64,000 nucleotides of DNA, from NCBI RefSeq assembly GCF_050589705.1, contig NZ_JBNGOT010000015.1, forward strand, positions 60,792-124,791, in the 5' to 3' direction. The notes beneath the pieces were generated by a model. That model was given only the letters and a program-made list of their open reading frames with translations, was not told the DNA's origin and did not search any database. Numbering within the stretch: position 1 is the first letter of the stretch; each line of letters begins with the position of its first letter. This document shows, piece by piece, positions 16,907 through 25,453 of this stretch. The DNA comes from Sunxiuqinia rutila. GTDB lineage: Bacteria > Bacteroidota > Bacteroidia > Bacteroidales > Prolixibacteraceae. A program made the translations under genes and the position numbers.

Positions 16907-18040
16907 TTAAAATTTTCTTTTTTTATGCCATTTTATATTTCCCGATGCAGCCATTAAAACTTCTTGTGTAAGGTAATCGTGTTCGTAACTATAAGGATTG
17001 TCGATTTCCCCCCTGATGATTTTGGCCAACTCCAAAAATTGGTCTTGATAACGATCTGTCTGTACGCCTAAGTCTACAATATGGGTTCCTTTGGAGTATT
17101 CTTCATTTCCGTCGCGCAGCGTTAACTGTATTTGTAATGGTTTCTCATCGAAACGCTCTAAAGGACTCAGTTCAACTGTTCCTTTGTTTCCGCATATTTT
17201 TAAGCGACGCTGTTTGATACCATCAGGTTTGAGATCACATGCAGAAACAGAAACAATGGTGTTGGTGTACTCAATAATCGCCGTACAATTATTTTTGGCG
17301 CCATTTGCTGCGCCTTTTGTTGACTTCAAAAACGAGGTAACTTTTTCTGGCCTTCCTAACATTGAAACGATAAAATCGATGTGGTGACAGCCAAGATTGA
17401 GCATTATTCCTCCCTCAAAATTGCTTAGAAATTGCTGATAGGAACTACCTCCATAGTCGTGGCACATATCTGCCTGGATCTCAAAAATATCTCCGAGCCA
17501 GTTTTTACGCACTGCTTTTTGGCAAAACAGGAAGGCAGGGTTGGTGCGAAACATGTATCCCATCTGGAAAGGAAGGTTTTGTTCTTTACAACCTTGCAAT
17601 AATTTATGAAACAAATCAAGATCTTCTCCCCCGGGTTTATCCATGTGTATGGCCAAATTGTGGTCAGCACAACGAATTGCTGTAGCAACAAGGTCGGAAT
17701 TAGAGGTCTCAACTGTAACAGCCTGAAGACCGGGAGTATTGAGTAATTCCTCTTCTGTCATCCATTTTAGCCCCTCGTATGGTTTGAGACTGTTTCCTGA
17801 AAATCGAGCTGCAGAAGAACTTCGATCATCTACTATCCCGACAATCTCAAATAAATCAGACAACTTCCTCAGTGAATTAATTTTTGAAGCATGTTCATGA
17901 CAGATACCAATTTGTCCAATTTTTATTTTCTCGGCTTTTCTATTGTAGCTTTCTGATTGCGTACCAGAAAGTATTGTAGGAGTGATAATAATTCCTGCGT
18001 TACTCAAGGCTGTTGCCTTGATAAAATTTCTTCTATCCAT
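16907..18040 (-). CDS. Exported Gfo/Idh/MocA family oxidoreductase B
   Basis: 377-residue oxidoreductase-like protein, first gene of the four-gene operon. The leader MDRRNFIKATALSNAG is of twin-arginine type, so it may be exported folded with its cofactor. The N-terminal Rossmann part (KIGQIGICHEHASKI, IVGIVDD) is less canonical than in oxidoreductase A. MDKPGGEDLDLF holds the family's catalytic-region Lys (DKP), and GGIMLNLGCHHIDFIVSMLG is the usual His/Asp motif of the substrate site. It is only distantly like oxidoreductase A, so the pair is not a recent duplication. The operon starts downstream of the locus 2 susD, beyond a MITE-like element. Substrate unknown. Confidence 0.85.
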   Translation of the reverse strand: MDRRNFIKATALSNAGIIITPTILSGTQSESYNRKAEKIKIGQIGICHEHASKINSLRKLSDLFEIVGIVDDRSSSAARFSGNSLKPYEGLKWMTEEELLNTPGLQAVTVETSNSDLVATAIRCADHNLAIHMDKPGGEDLDLFHKLLQGCKEQNLPFQMGYMFRTNPAFLFCQKAVRKNWLGDIFEIQADMCHDYGGSSYQQFLSNFEGGIMLNLGCHHIDFIVSMLGRPEKVTSFLKSTKGAANGAKNNCTAIIEYTNTIVSVSACDLKPDGIKQRRLKICGNKGTVELSPLERFDEKPLQIQLTLRDGNEEYSKGTHIVDLGVQTDRYQDQFLELAKIIRGEIDNPYSYEHDYLTQEVLMAASGNIKWHKKRKF

Positions 18041-18467
18041 GAATCAATTTTACATAAGTTTTTAAGGACTATTTTAGTGTTTTCTATTAATGGCTGTAGA
18101 ACAGACCATTAAATACGAGTGATAAAATTTTATTTACCAGGTTTGAACTGTAGTCCAGATAAAATATTAAGTAGTCATTAATTAGAATTACAATGCGTTA
18201 AAGCCTTTAGAAAAAAGATTTTATATCATTGGTAATTATCGGTCAAGACTAATGAGACTGTCCAAAAGTAAATGAGATGATACCAAAACTTACAATCTAA
18301 ATCAATAGAACGCAGACAACTCAGCTTTCACTGATTTTTGCTGTCTTTATCTGTGATAATCAAGCTCATCAGCGTTCCGCTTTCGCGTTTTGCCTTGTAA
18401 GTAATTAGTAAGTATGTTTCACTTTTAGTACAGCCCCATTAGGTCTAAATAACGCATTCAAGGCTGG
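18041..18467. other. Gap between susD (locus 2) and oxidoreductase operon
   Basis: 427 bp without a gene. The right part is the MITE-like element at 18254-18438; the left part (18041-18253) is AT-rich and should hold the promoter of the oxidoreductase operon, although no clear TAnnTTTG box was seen. Confidence 0.4.
18254..18438. mobile_element. 185-bp MITE-like element with imperfect terminal inverted repeats
   Basis: The left end GAGACTGTCCAAAAGTAAA and the right end, read in reverse complement, GGGGCTGTACTAAAAGTGAA match with a few substitutions and one gap; such CTGTCC-AAAAGT ends are common on insertion sequences. There is no transposase inside. The interior has GATAATCAAGCTCATCAGCG-like text typical of dispersed repeats. 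A target duplication is not evident. Likely a non-autonomous element or IS remnant between susD and the next operon. Confidence 0.45.
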
Positions 18468-20201
18468 TTAATAGCCCGGATTCTGTGTCAGATTTTTGTT
18501 AATTTCAATTTCAGATGAAGGAATTGGCCATAGGTATTGCTTTGATGCATCAAAAGATAGAACCGCCAATAGTTTAATCAATCCTTTATCATACATGGAG
18601 GTAAAATCAGGCAGCCCGTCTTCGTCAATTTCAGGCGTTTCAGGAAAAAACCACCCACCTGTATTCACAAGGTTTTCTCTTAAATCATCAGGATCAAGAA
18701 GACCATATCTGTTCTTTGTTAGTGCTTTTTCTGCTAACCTCCAGCGAATTAAGTCTGAATACCTTCTCCCTTCGAATGCAAACTCCATACGTCTTTCTAT
18801 CCTCAGGAACTTTCTTAGCTCAGCTTGATTTGTGGTAGTTATTGCTGGATATAAGTTTGTTTCGGCAAAATGTACACCATAAGCACGGGCTCTTACTTTA
18901 TTAATTGCATCCAACACTGACTGATCAATATCTCCCAACTCTATTTTAGCCTCAGCATACATTAACAGGACATCTGCATACCGTATTACTATATTATCCG
19001 GATCAGTTTCCAGGTCAAGCCAGTCCTGATCAATCTTTTTCTTCCAAACTAAACCATTGAAAGAACTATACATTAGAATTGCTCTGTTATCAGCATTGCT
19101 TACATATTCACCAGTACTGGTTTTTAAGGTTGTTAACGAATCGGGATGCGGCTGATAAATATATCCCAGCCATTCTGTACCAAACTCTACAATGGATGCA
19201 GTACAACGCGGATCTCGGTTTCTAAATGGTTTATGTGGATCAAATAAGGGAGATTCATCTACGGGCAATCCATCTGTGCACAGATAAGCACATAGCAAAT
19301 CCCATGATGGACCTCCGTTGGCAAAACCTCCTGCTAACCGGGAGAGTGGTTCTTTACTTCTGCCTCCCTTGGGAATCATTACTCCCAACTCTGTTGATCT
19401 TGGGTTTCCAAATATTGTTTCAGCTGAATTCTTAGTAGAAGATAGAAACAACTCTCTATAATTTGGGTGCAGACTATAAATCTCTAAATCAATACACAAT
19501 TTTGCTGTCTCCATAGCTGTTCTGTAATCTCCTGTATACAAAGCAATCCGTGCTTTCATTGCGAGTGCAGCACCTTTGGTTGCAAATTGATATTCATTGC
19601 TTCCATATACTTCGGGAAGATATTTAATTGCATAATCATAATCCGCATAAATTGAATCCAGAATGGTTTCCTTAGAAGTCTGTCCCAGCGAAAAAGCCTC
19701 CTCAATCGTTAGCAAATTTGTATAATACGGAACATCACCATAGTGAAAGATTAATTTTGAATATTGCCCAGCTCTTGCAAATTTTGCATTGGCTGCAAAT
19801 TCATTCAATTTACCTTCTGTAATGTTGGAAGATGCTTTATCCAGATTCAGTAATATTCTATTAGCTGCTGCTATACATTTATAGGCATTGTTCCATGTCC
19901 AATTAACAAAATTGGTTTGGCTGGTTAGCGTTCCTCCATCAACAGCACTTGTTGTTGTTCTAGCAGTCCAATCATCGGTAAACCTGTCTGTCCATTCAAG
20001 AGAATATCCTGCGTTGCCCGAAGATATCCTGGTAAGTTCCGCATCCCAATAGTCGATATTGAATAACTCGGTCACAGCCATTTCTATTTCTTCTGGAGTA
20101 GAATACCAATTTTCGCTGGACCCCTCCGACAGTGGGCTTAAATTCAAGTCATTGCAAGAGTACGAGATAATTATTATAAGTAATATAGCTATTCGTTTCA
20201 T
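18468..20201 (-). CDS. SusD/RagB family glycan-binding lipoprotein (locus 2)
   Basis: 577-residue outer-membrane lipoprotein (leader ending SYSC, Cys 16). SusD features: LNLSPLSEG near the mature N-terminus, IRYADVLLMYAEAKIELGD, the block FLRIERRMEFAFEGRRYSDLIRW, and the C-terminal LWPIPSSEIEINKNLTQNPGY. It lies 12 bp downstream of its SusC gene. It shares the C-terminal fold with the locus 1 SusD but differs in the glycan-facing loops, so it probably binds a different ligand. Confidence 0.95.
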   Translation of the reverse strand: MKRIAILLIIIISYSCNDLNLSPLSEGSSENWYSTPEEIEMAVTELFNIDYWDAELTRISSGNAGYSLEWTDRFTDDWTARTTTSAVDGGTLTSQTNFVNWTWNNAYKCIAAANRILLNLDKASSNITEGKLNEFAANAKFARAGQYSKLIFHYGDVPYYTNLLTIEEAFSLGQTSKETILDSIYADYDYAIKYLPEVYGSNEYQFATKGAALAMKARIALYTGDYRTAMETAKLCIDLEIYSLHPNYRELFLSSTKNSAETIFGNPRSTELGVMIPKGGRSKEPLSRLAGGFANGGPSWDLLCAYLCTDGLPVDESPLFDPHKPFRNRDPRCTASIVEFGTEWLGYIYQPHPDSLTTLKTSTGEYVSNADNRAILMYSSFNGLVWKKKIDQDWLDLETDPDNIVIRYADVLLMYAEAKIELGDIDQSVLDAINKVRARAYGVHFAETNLYPAITTTNQAELRKFLRIERRMEFAFEGRRYSDLIRWRLAEKALTKNRYGLLDPDDLRENLVNTGGWFFPETPEIDEDGLPDFTSMYDKGLIKLLAVLSFDASKQYLWPIPSSEIEINKNLTQNPGY

Positions 20202-20213
20202 AATAATTCACAA

Positions 20214-23200
20214 TTAAAATTTTAAAGAAAAACCAAACACAAAAGATGATGTAATCCAATATCCGGATGCTTCAGGATCCCAATCTTTTGGATAATTATC
20301 AACCGAGAACAAATCAGAAATACTCGCATATATCCTTGCATTTTGAATACCGCATTTTTCCACAACTGCTTTAGGTAGATTGTAAGCCATGTTTATATTT
20401 TTAAGGCGAAGATATGCTCCGTTAAATAGCCAGAAATCGGAAGCTGAGTTATAATTATTCGCGGTGAAAATAGTATAGTCGTTTAATTTTGGATATTGCG
20501 CCTTTGCATTTTGTTCCGGAGTATTATATTGACTCCAATATTTATTAACAATCATCTCAGGAAACCCTCTGTAGCCTCTAACCCAATTGGATTGGATCAT
20601 TGAATTTTGTTTTCCTACCCCCTGGATAACAACACCAAAATCAAAGCTTTTATAATTGATATTAATATTGCCACCATATAAGTATCGAGGTAGTGAACCT
20701 CCCAACAAAGATCGGTCATATTCAGACGAAATCTTTCCGTCGGGGACTCCATCTGGCCCACTTAAGTCAAGATACTTGATGTCTCCGGGTTTTATGTTTG
20801 AGTTAATTGTTGCAGAACCAGCTATTTCTTCATCGGTTTGAAATAGCCCATCTGTTTTGTAGCCATACCATTCGTTAAATTCACTACCTTCAAATTTTAC
20901 TTGATTTCCCAAAAATTCGGTTCCTCCCAAGTCTCCCATTACAGATTTGAAATCGGATAGATTGAAGGAAACTGAATAATTTACTTCTCCAATTTTATCT
21001 CTCCAGCTAATTTCAATTTCCCAGCCTTTTGTATTCATTTTACCTGTATTTTGGCTAGGATTAGCTAACCCTATGTAGTTGGGAATTTCAAGATTAAGCA
21101 ACATATCTTTTGTGATCTTTTTATAATAGTCGCCGCTAAATTTTAGTTTATTGTCTAAAAAGTAGCCGTCTATACCAACATCGTAAGATTCGGTTGTCTC
21201 CCAGGATATATCTTCAATCGCATATTGAGTTACAGCGGCAGTTTGAGCTGCAACAACACTACTGCCAGAGTAAGCTAATGCTGTATTATAACCTATGGTT
21301 GACTGATAGGGGTAGTAACTGCCAATACGTTCATTCCCCAATGTCCCCCATGATGCGCGGAGTTTTAGAAAAGACAGCCAGTCAAAACCTTTCATGAACG
21401 CTTCTTCTGACACCACCCAACCAGCGGAAAAGGATGGGAATAGGCCCCAGCGATGGTCTCTTGCAAATCTTGAAGAACCATCATAGCGAGCATTAGCCTG
21501 AAGAAAATAACGATTATTGAAATTATACATTATACGTCCAAAAAACGAACGATAAGCATATTCTGAAGCGCTCCCACTGGTGTACTGATAATTTTCATTA
21601 CCCAGATTTATGTATGGAAATGAAGTTAATTGAAAATTTTTGCGGGTTGCCCCAAGCGATTCATTGACTATAGAGTATTCTTCCAATCCGCTCATTAAGT
21701 TCAAGTTATGCTTTCCTAGAGATTTTACATAATTTCCCAAAAATTGTAAAATCGTACTAATGTTATCATTCCTATATTCCGTTAGGTTAGTACTTGTTGC
21801 ACCATTTATATAACCTGCTATATTTACCGGGTCATCAAAATTGGTGTAGCCTATTTGTTTGCTAAATTGTTTTGACTTACTATTATAAAACTGAGGAGAA
21901 AACACCCCGGTAAAAGTTAGTCCATAAAATGGCGTAAAATCAATAGCTAATTTTCCACTGATGGAACTACCTTTTGTCTTCGAAAAACCACCTAATTGCG
22001 AACGAGCAACAACGTTATGGCCTGATAAACCCGGGGCTACTCTTCCATCAGACCAAAAAGCAGCATAAATTGGCGCATTTCTATCATCTTGCGAAAAACT
22101 ATAATTATAACCCGGATTTTCATTTATAGAATAAATACCGTTAAAATCAATGTTTGCTTTCAAGTATTTATTTAATGTTATGTCATTATTTGCGCGAAAC
22201 ATGAATCGCTCATAATTTCTTCCTTCATATAAGGCTTCGGCATTGTCATAACTTACTGATACATTAGATTTAATCTTTTCACTGCCTGCAACCATGTTCA
22301 TTTTATGGCTCTGTCTCGGGGCAAAATCTTTCAGATATAACCCGATCCAATCTAAATCAGGGTATCTATCCGGATTTTCTGCATGTAATGCGTTATAATT
22401 TTCAACCAATTCTTGTGAATAAAGAGGGAACTCGGTGCCTTGATTGAAATTGTCATTCCATGTCTGCTCATTAGTCATCTTCAAATAGCTCGTTGCATCA
22501 ACCATCTTCTGTTTTCGAGTTGGTTTGTCAATTCCATATTCATAACTATAGTCTAAACTCAATTGCCCTTTTTTTGCGCGTTTAGTTGTTACCAATATAA
22601 CTCCAGCAGCAGCTCTTGAGCCATAGATTGATGCTGATGCGGCATCTTTCAGTACTGAAATACTTTCGATATCATTCGGGTTTACCCAATCCAGTGTACC
22701 TGGAATTCCATCGACAATAATGAGTGGATTACTGTCGCCAATTGTTGTAATACCACGCACTCTAATTGTTGTGCTAGCATCAGCTGCACCACCTGACCTG
22801 GTTACCATCAAGCCTGGAATTGCGCCTTGCAGTGCCTGGGATGTTCTCAATGCTTGTTTCCTTTCTGATATTACTTCACCGGCGACGGTTGCTACAGCAC
22901 CGGTTAAATCTTGTTTTTTTGCAGTACCATAACCAATGGCAATAACCTCTTCAATGCCAATGGCATCCTCTTTCATGGTTACATTGATTAGCGTATTCTT
23001 CGCAACCAGAATTTCTTCCGTTCTCATCCCCACAAAAGAAAAAACTAAAACCCCTTCTGCTGGAACACCAGCAATTGCATAATTTCCATCAAAGTCCGTA
23101 ATGGTTCCGTCTGTTGTTCCTTTGATGAGTACCGTCACCCCGGGCAGTGGTTGACCACTAGCGTCCGTCACTTTTCCGGTGATCCTGCGTTTCTGCTGTA

Positions 23201-23576
23201 CCGAGAATTCACTTGTTTGTGATTTTATAATGACATTTTTACCAACAAACTGAGAACTGATAGACAAATTTTTCTCAAAATAGTCTAAAACTTCTTCGAG
23301 TGTTTTATTCTTAAACTCGACATCTACCAATTGCGTATCATCCACTTCTTCTTTATTGTAAAAGAAATAGACATCCGATTTCTGCTCAATGGCATCAAAA
23401 ACCTCAGCAATCGTAGCCTTAGTCATTTTGAGATTGAGTTTGGCATTTTGAGCATTCACTCCGGCAGCCACTGGAAAAACCGATATGAGCAATAGAAATA
23501 AGTTTAGCCTCATAATTAATCTCAGTTTTTTGAGCGCAGGCATACCACCACCGCTCGAACATGGAATTTTTTTCAT
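20214..23576 (-). CDS. SusC family TonB-dependent transducer/transporter (locus 2)
   Basis: 1120-residue outer-membrane transporter with a signal peptide core at about 22-43, an STN domain at 45-118, a carboxypeptidase-regulatory-like domain at 130-207 (GQPLPGVTVLIKGTTDGT), the TonB-box-like EEVIAIGYGT, a plug to about 330, and a barrel ending GFSLKF. The STN domain implies signalling to the FecR encoded upstream. The start ATG (23576) overlaps a TAAATTTG box on the opposite strand, part of a predicted antisense RNA. Substrate unknown. Confidence 0.95.
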   Translation of the reverse strand: MKKIPCSSGGGMPALKKLRLIMRLNLFLLLISVFPVAAGVNAQNAKLNLKMTKATIAEVFDAIEQKSDVYFFYNKEEVDDTQLVDVEFKNKTLEEVLDYFEKNLSISSQFVGKNVIIKSQTSEFSVQQKRRITGKVTDASGQPLPGVTVLIKGTTDGTITDFDGNYAIAGVPAEGVLVFSFVGMRTEEILVAKNTLINVTMKEDAIGIEEVIAIGYGTAKKQDLTGAVATVAGEVISERKQALRTSQALQGAIPGLMVTRSGGAADASTTIRVRGITTIGDSNPLIIVDGIPGTLDWVNPNDIESISVLKDAASASIYGSRAAAGVILVTTKRAKKGQLSLDYSYEYGIDKPTRKQKMVDATSYLKMTNEQTWNDNFNQGTEFPLYSQELVENYNALHAENPDRYPDLDWIGLYLKDFAPRQSHKMNMVAGSEKIKSNVSVSYDNAEALYEGRNYERFMFRANNDITLNKYLKANIDFNGIYSINENPGYNYSFSQDDRNAPIYAAFWSDGRVAPGLSGHNVVARSQLGGFSKTKGSSISGKLAIDFTPFYGLTFTGVFSPQFYNSKSKQFSKQIGYTNFDDPVNIAGYINGATSTNLTEYRNDNISTILQFLGNYVKSLGKHNLNLMSGLEEYSIVNESLGATRKNFQLTSFPYINLGNENYQYTSGSASEYAYRSFFGRIMYNFNNRYFLQANARYDGSSRFARDHRWGLFPSFSAGWVVSEEAFMKGFDWLSFLKLRASWGTLGNERIGSYYPYQSTIGYNTALAYSGSSVVAAQTAAVTQYAIEDISWETTESYDVGIDGYFLDNKLKFSGDYYKKITKDMLLNLEIPNYIGLANPSQNTGKMNTKGWEIEISWRDKIGEVNYSVSFNLSDFKSVMGDLGGTEFLGNQVKFEGSEFNEWYGYKTDGLFQTDEEIAGSATINSNIKPGDIKYLDLSGPDGVPDGKISSEYDRSLLGGSLPRYLYGGNININYKSFDFGVVIQGVGKQNSMIQSNWVRGYRGFPEMIVNKYWSQYNTPEQNAKAQYPKLNDYTIFTANNYNSASDFWLFNGAYLRLKNINMAYNLPKAVVEKCGIQNARIYASISDLFSVDNYPKDWDPEASGYWITSSFVFGFSLKF

Positions 23577-23588
23577 AAATTTGATTGT

Positions 23589-23655
23589 TAATCGTTAAAA
23601 AATGATTTTCGTTTTTTACAGCAGGATTAGTTGGCGCTAATCCTGTTGTTTTTTT
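23589..23655 (+). ncRNA. Predicted cis-antisense sRNA opposite susC start (locus 2)
   Basis: On the plus strand TAAATTTG (23576-23583) starts exactly at the last base of the complement of the susC start codon. Downstream, a hairpin (ACA and TGT plus CAGGATTAG and CTAATCCTG, 23618-23649, loop TTGGCG) runs into seven T (23649-23655). The predicted RNA of about 67 nt covers the susC leader. It has the same layout as at loci 1 and 3; no clear -33 box. Inferred, not shown. Confidence 0.45.
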
Positions 23656-23727
23656 AATGTTCTAAGCGTTAGTCAGTTCTTTCCATCTCATGAAATTTTG
23701 AAGAATTAGTTATAGGTAAATTACTGG

Positions 23728-24717
23728 TTATTCCATCCAAATGTCGCGTCCTTCCACCCGGAAGTGAATGGATGTTGTTTGCTCTATAGCTTCCAGAGCA
23801 TTCAAAATATTTTGGTCATACTCAAAAGTTCCGCGAAAGCGTGTCTCTCCCATTGCCTCGTCTTTCAGGTGAAACCGCACCTTATAAAATCGCTCTAAAT
23901 GATAGATAATGGTTTTCAGTTCAGCATCTTTAAACACAAACTTTCGGTCGCGCCAGGCCGTGTGCAAATAGGTATCTGCTTCCTGAATCTGAATATTCTT
24001 TTGCTCTGGATTATAAATTGCTTGCTCCCCCGGTTTTATTTTCACGGGGGCCTGATTGGGATAATCCGTCAAGTACATTTCAATGACACCTTCTTCCAGT
24101 ACTGCTTCGGTGTGATTTTCATCCGGATAAGCCCTCACATTGAATGAGGTTCCTAACACTTTTACCTGAAGCTTACTGGTTTTAACGACGAATGGTTTCT
24201 TAGGGTTTTTACTCACCTTGAAATATCCTTCACCAATCAGTTCAACATTTCGCTGGTCTCCCTGAAACGAAGGATCATAACGCAATGAAGAGCCGGCATT
24301 CAACCAAACATGTGTTCCGTCGGCCAGAATACTTTCTGCCACCTGCCCTTCAGGAGCAATCAATTCGCTGTAGAGTTTTTCAGAACCAATTGATTGGTTT
24401 CCCAAATACCAGCCAAGTGCCAATAGTAAAGGCATTGCAATAACTGCAGCGGCTTGCATCCATCGTCGCATCAGGCGTTTCTTCGGGATGTACTCTTCTT
24501 TTTTATGAATTGTTGCTTTAACGCTTGATAAGGCCCGCTGGACATCGTCGCTACTGATCGGTCGCTTGCTGTTTTGCCAGATACGACGAATTTGCTCAAA
24601 ACTTTTTTGGTTTTGTTCGCTGGAACAAACCCACGCTTCAAACTGAGCCAGTTCTTTAGGTGTAGCCTCACCACTAAGCTTTCGGGTAATCAAAAATTCG
24701 ATGTGCTGATCATCCAT
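23728..24717 (-). CDS. FecR-type anti-sigma factor (locus 2)
   Basis: 329-residue inner-membrane anti-sigma factor. The cytoplasmic N-terminal region has FEAWVCSSEQNQKSFEQIRRIW. One membrane segment is at about 87-106 (WMQAAAVIAMPLLLALGWYL). The periplasmic FecR domain has the motifs DGTHVWLNAGSSLRYDP, VELIGEGYFKV and VLGTSFNVRAYPD, and the C-terminus has ELKTIIYHLERFYKVRF. It lies between the ECF sigma gene (76 bp upstream) and susC, and presumably controls that sigma factor. Confidence 0.93.
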   Translation of the reverse strand: MDDQHIEFLITRKLSGEATPKELAQFEAWVCSSEQNQKSFEQIRRIWQNSKRPISSDDVQRALSSVKATIHKKEEYIPKKRLMRRWMQAAAVIAMPLLLALGWYLGNQSIGSEKLYSELIAPEGQVAESILADGTHVWLNAGSSLRYDPSFQGDQRNVELIGEGYFKVSKNPKKPFVVKTSKLQVKVLGTSFNVRAYPDENHTEAVLEEGVIEMYLTDYPNQAPVKIKPGEQAIYNPEQKNIQIQEADTYLHTAWRDRKFVFKDAELKTIIYHLERFYKVRFHLKDEAMGETRFRGTFEYDQNILNALEAIEQTTSIHFRVEGRDIWME

Positions 24718-24793
24718 TCGTTGAGAATATTGCTTGATTAAATGAACACTTTACCCTGAGACGTATTCGAAAGCAAATCCCCTGAAAAGAAAA

Positions 24794-25372
24794 TCAGTTT
24801 TTTTTCAAAAAAACAAAAGCCAAAAGATTAAGATACTGTGAATCTGAAACTTTGGCTTTGATTTTTTTTAAGGCAATGCTTACTTGTGTTTCTACTGTTT
24901 TCACTGAAATTTCAAGGCGCGAAGCTATTTCAGCATATTTCAGACCATCAAAACGACACAAAACAAAAATTTCCCGGCACCGTTCCGGAAGTTCCTGAAT
25001 AGCGGTATTGATTTTGTCATTTAGCTCGGCAAGCTCCAATTGATCCAAAAAGACCGCTTCTTCCTGCTTAAAGCTTTGTTCCTGCAAATATTCCGACTCT
25101 ACTTTACGATGCCTTAACCAATCCAAGGCTTGATTTTTAACCGATCGAAACAAAAACCCTTTCAACGAATACACTACATCCAAACGTTCCCGCTTCAGCC
25201 AAAGATCGACAAACACCTGTTGCACAATCGAACTGGATTGATCGTAGTCATGAATGATGTTATCAGCAAAAAAACACAATCGAGAATAATAGGACTCAAA
25301 CGCCTCATTAAAGGCCGTTTCATCCCCTTCTCTGATTTTTAAGAATCGTGTTTTATCGTTTAGCAGAGTCAT
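24794..25372 (-). CDS. ECF RNA polymerase sigma factor, FecI-like (locus 2)
   Basis: 192-residue ECF sigma factor. Region 2: FNEAFESYYSRLCFFADNII and SIVQQVFVDLWLKRERLD. Region 4: IQELPERCREIFVLCRFDGLKYAEIASRLEISVKTVETQ, with the helix-turn-helix at about 150-172. It starts the sigma-FecR-SusC-SusD run of locus 2. The candidate target element upstream of fecR is at 24747-24774. It lies 81 bp downstream of a sulfatase gene on the same strand. Confidence 0.93.
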   Translation of the reverse strand: MTLLNDKTRFLKIREGDETAFNEAFESYYSRLCFFADNIIHDYDQSSSIVQQVFVDLWLKRERLDVVYSLKGFLFRSVKNQALDWLRHRKVESEYLQEQSFKQEEAVFLDQLELAELNDKINTAIQELPERCREIFVLCRFDGLKYAEIASRLEISVKTVETQVSIALKKIKAKVSDSQYLNLLAFVFLKKN

Positions 25373-25453
25373 AGTGGACGCAAAAATAACGAATAAATCA
25401 AATGTGCAATTTTCAAAAAAAGAACTGCCAAAGATCGATTAGAACAATTCTTT

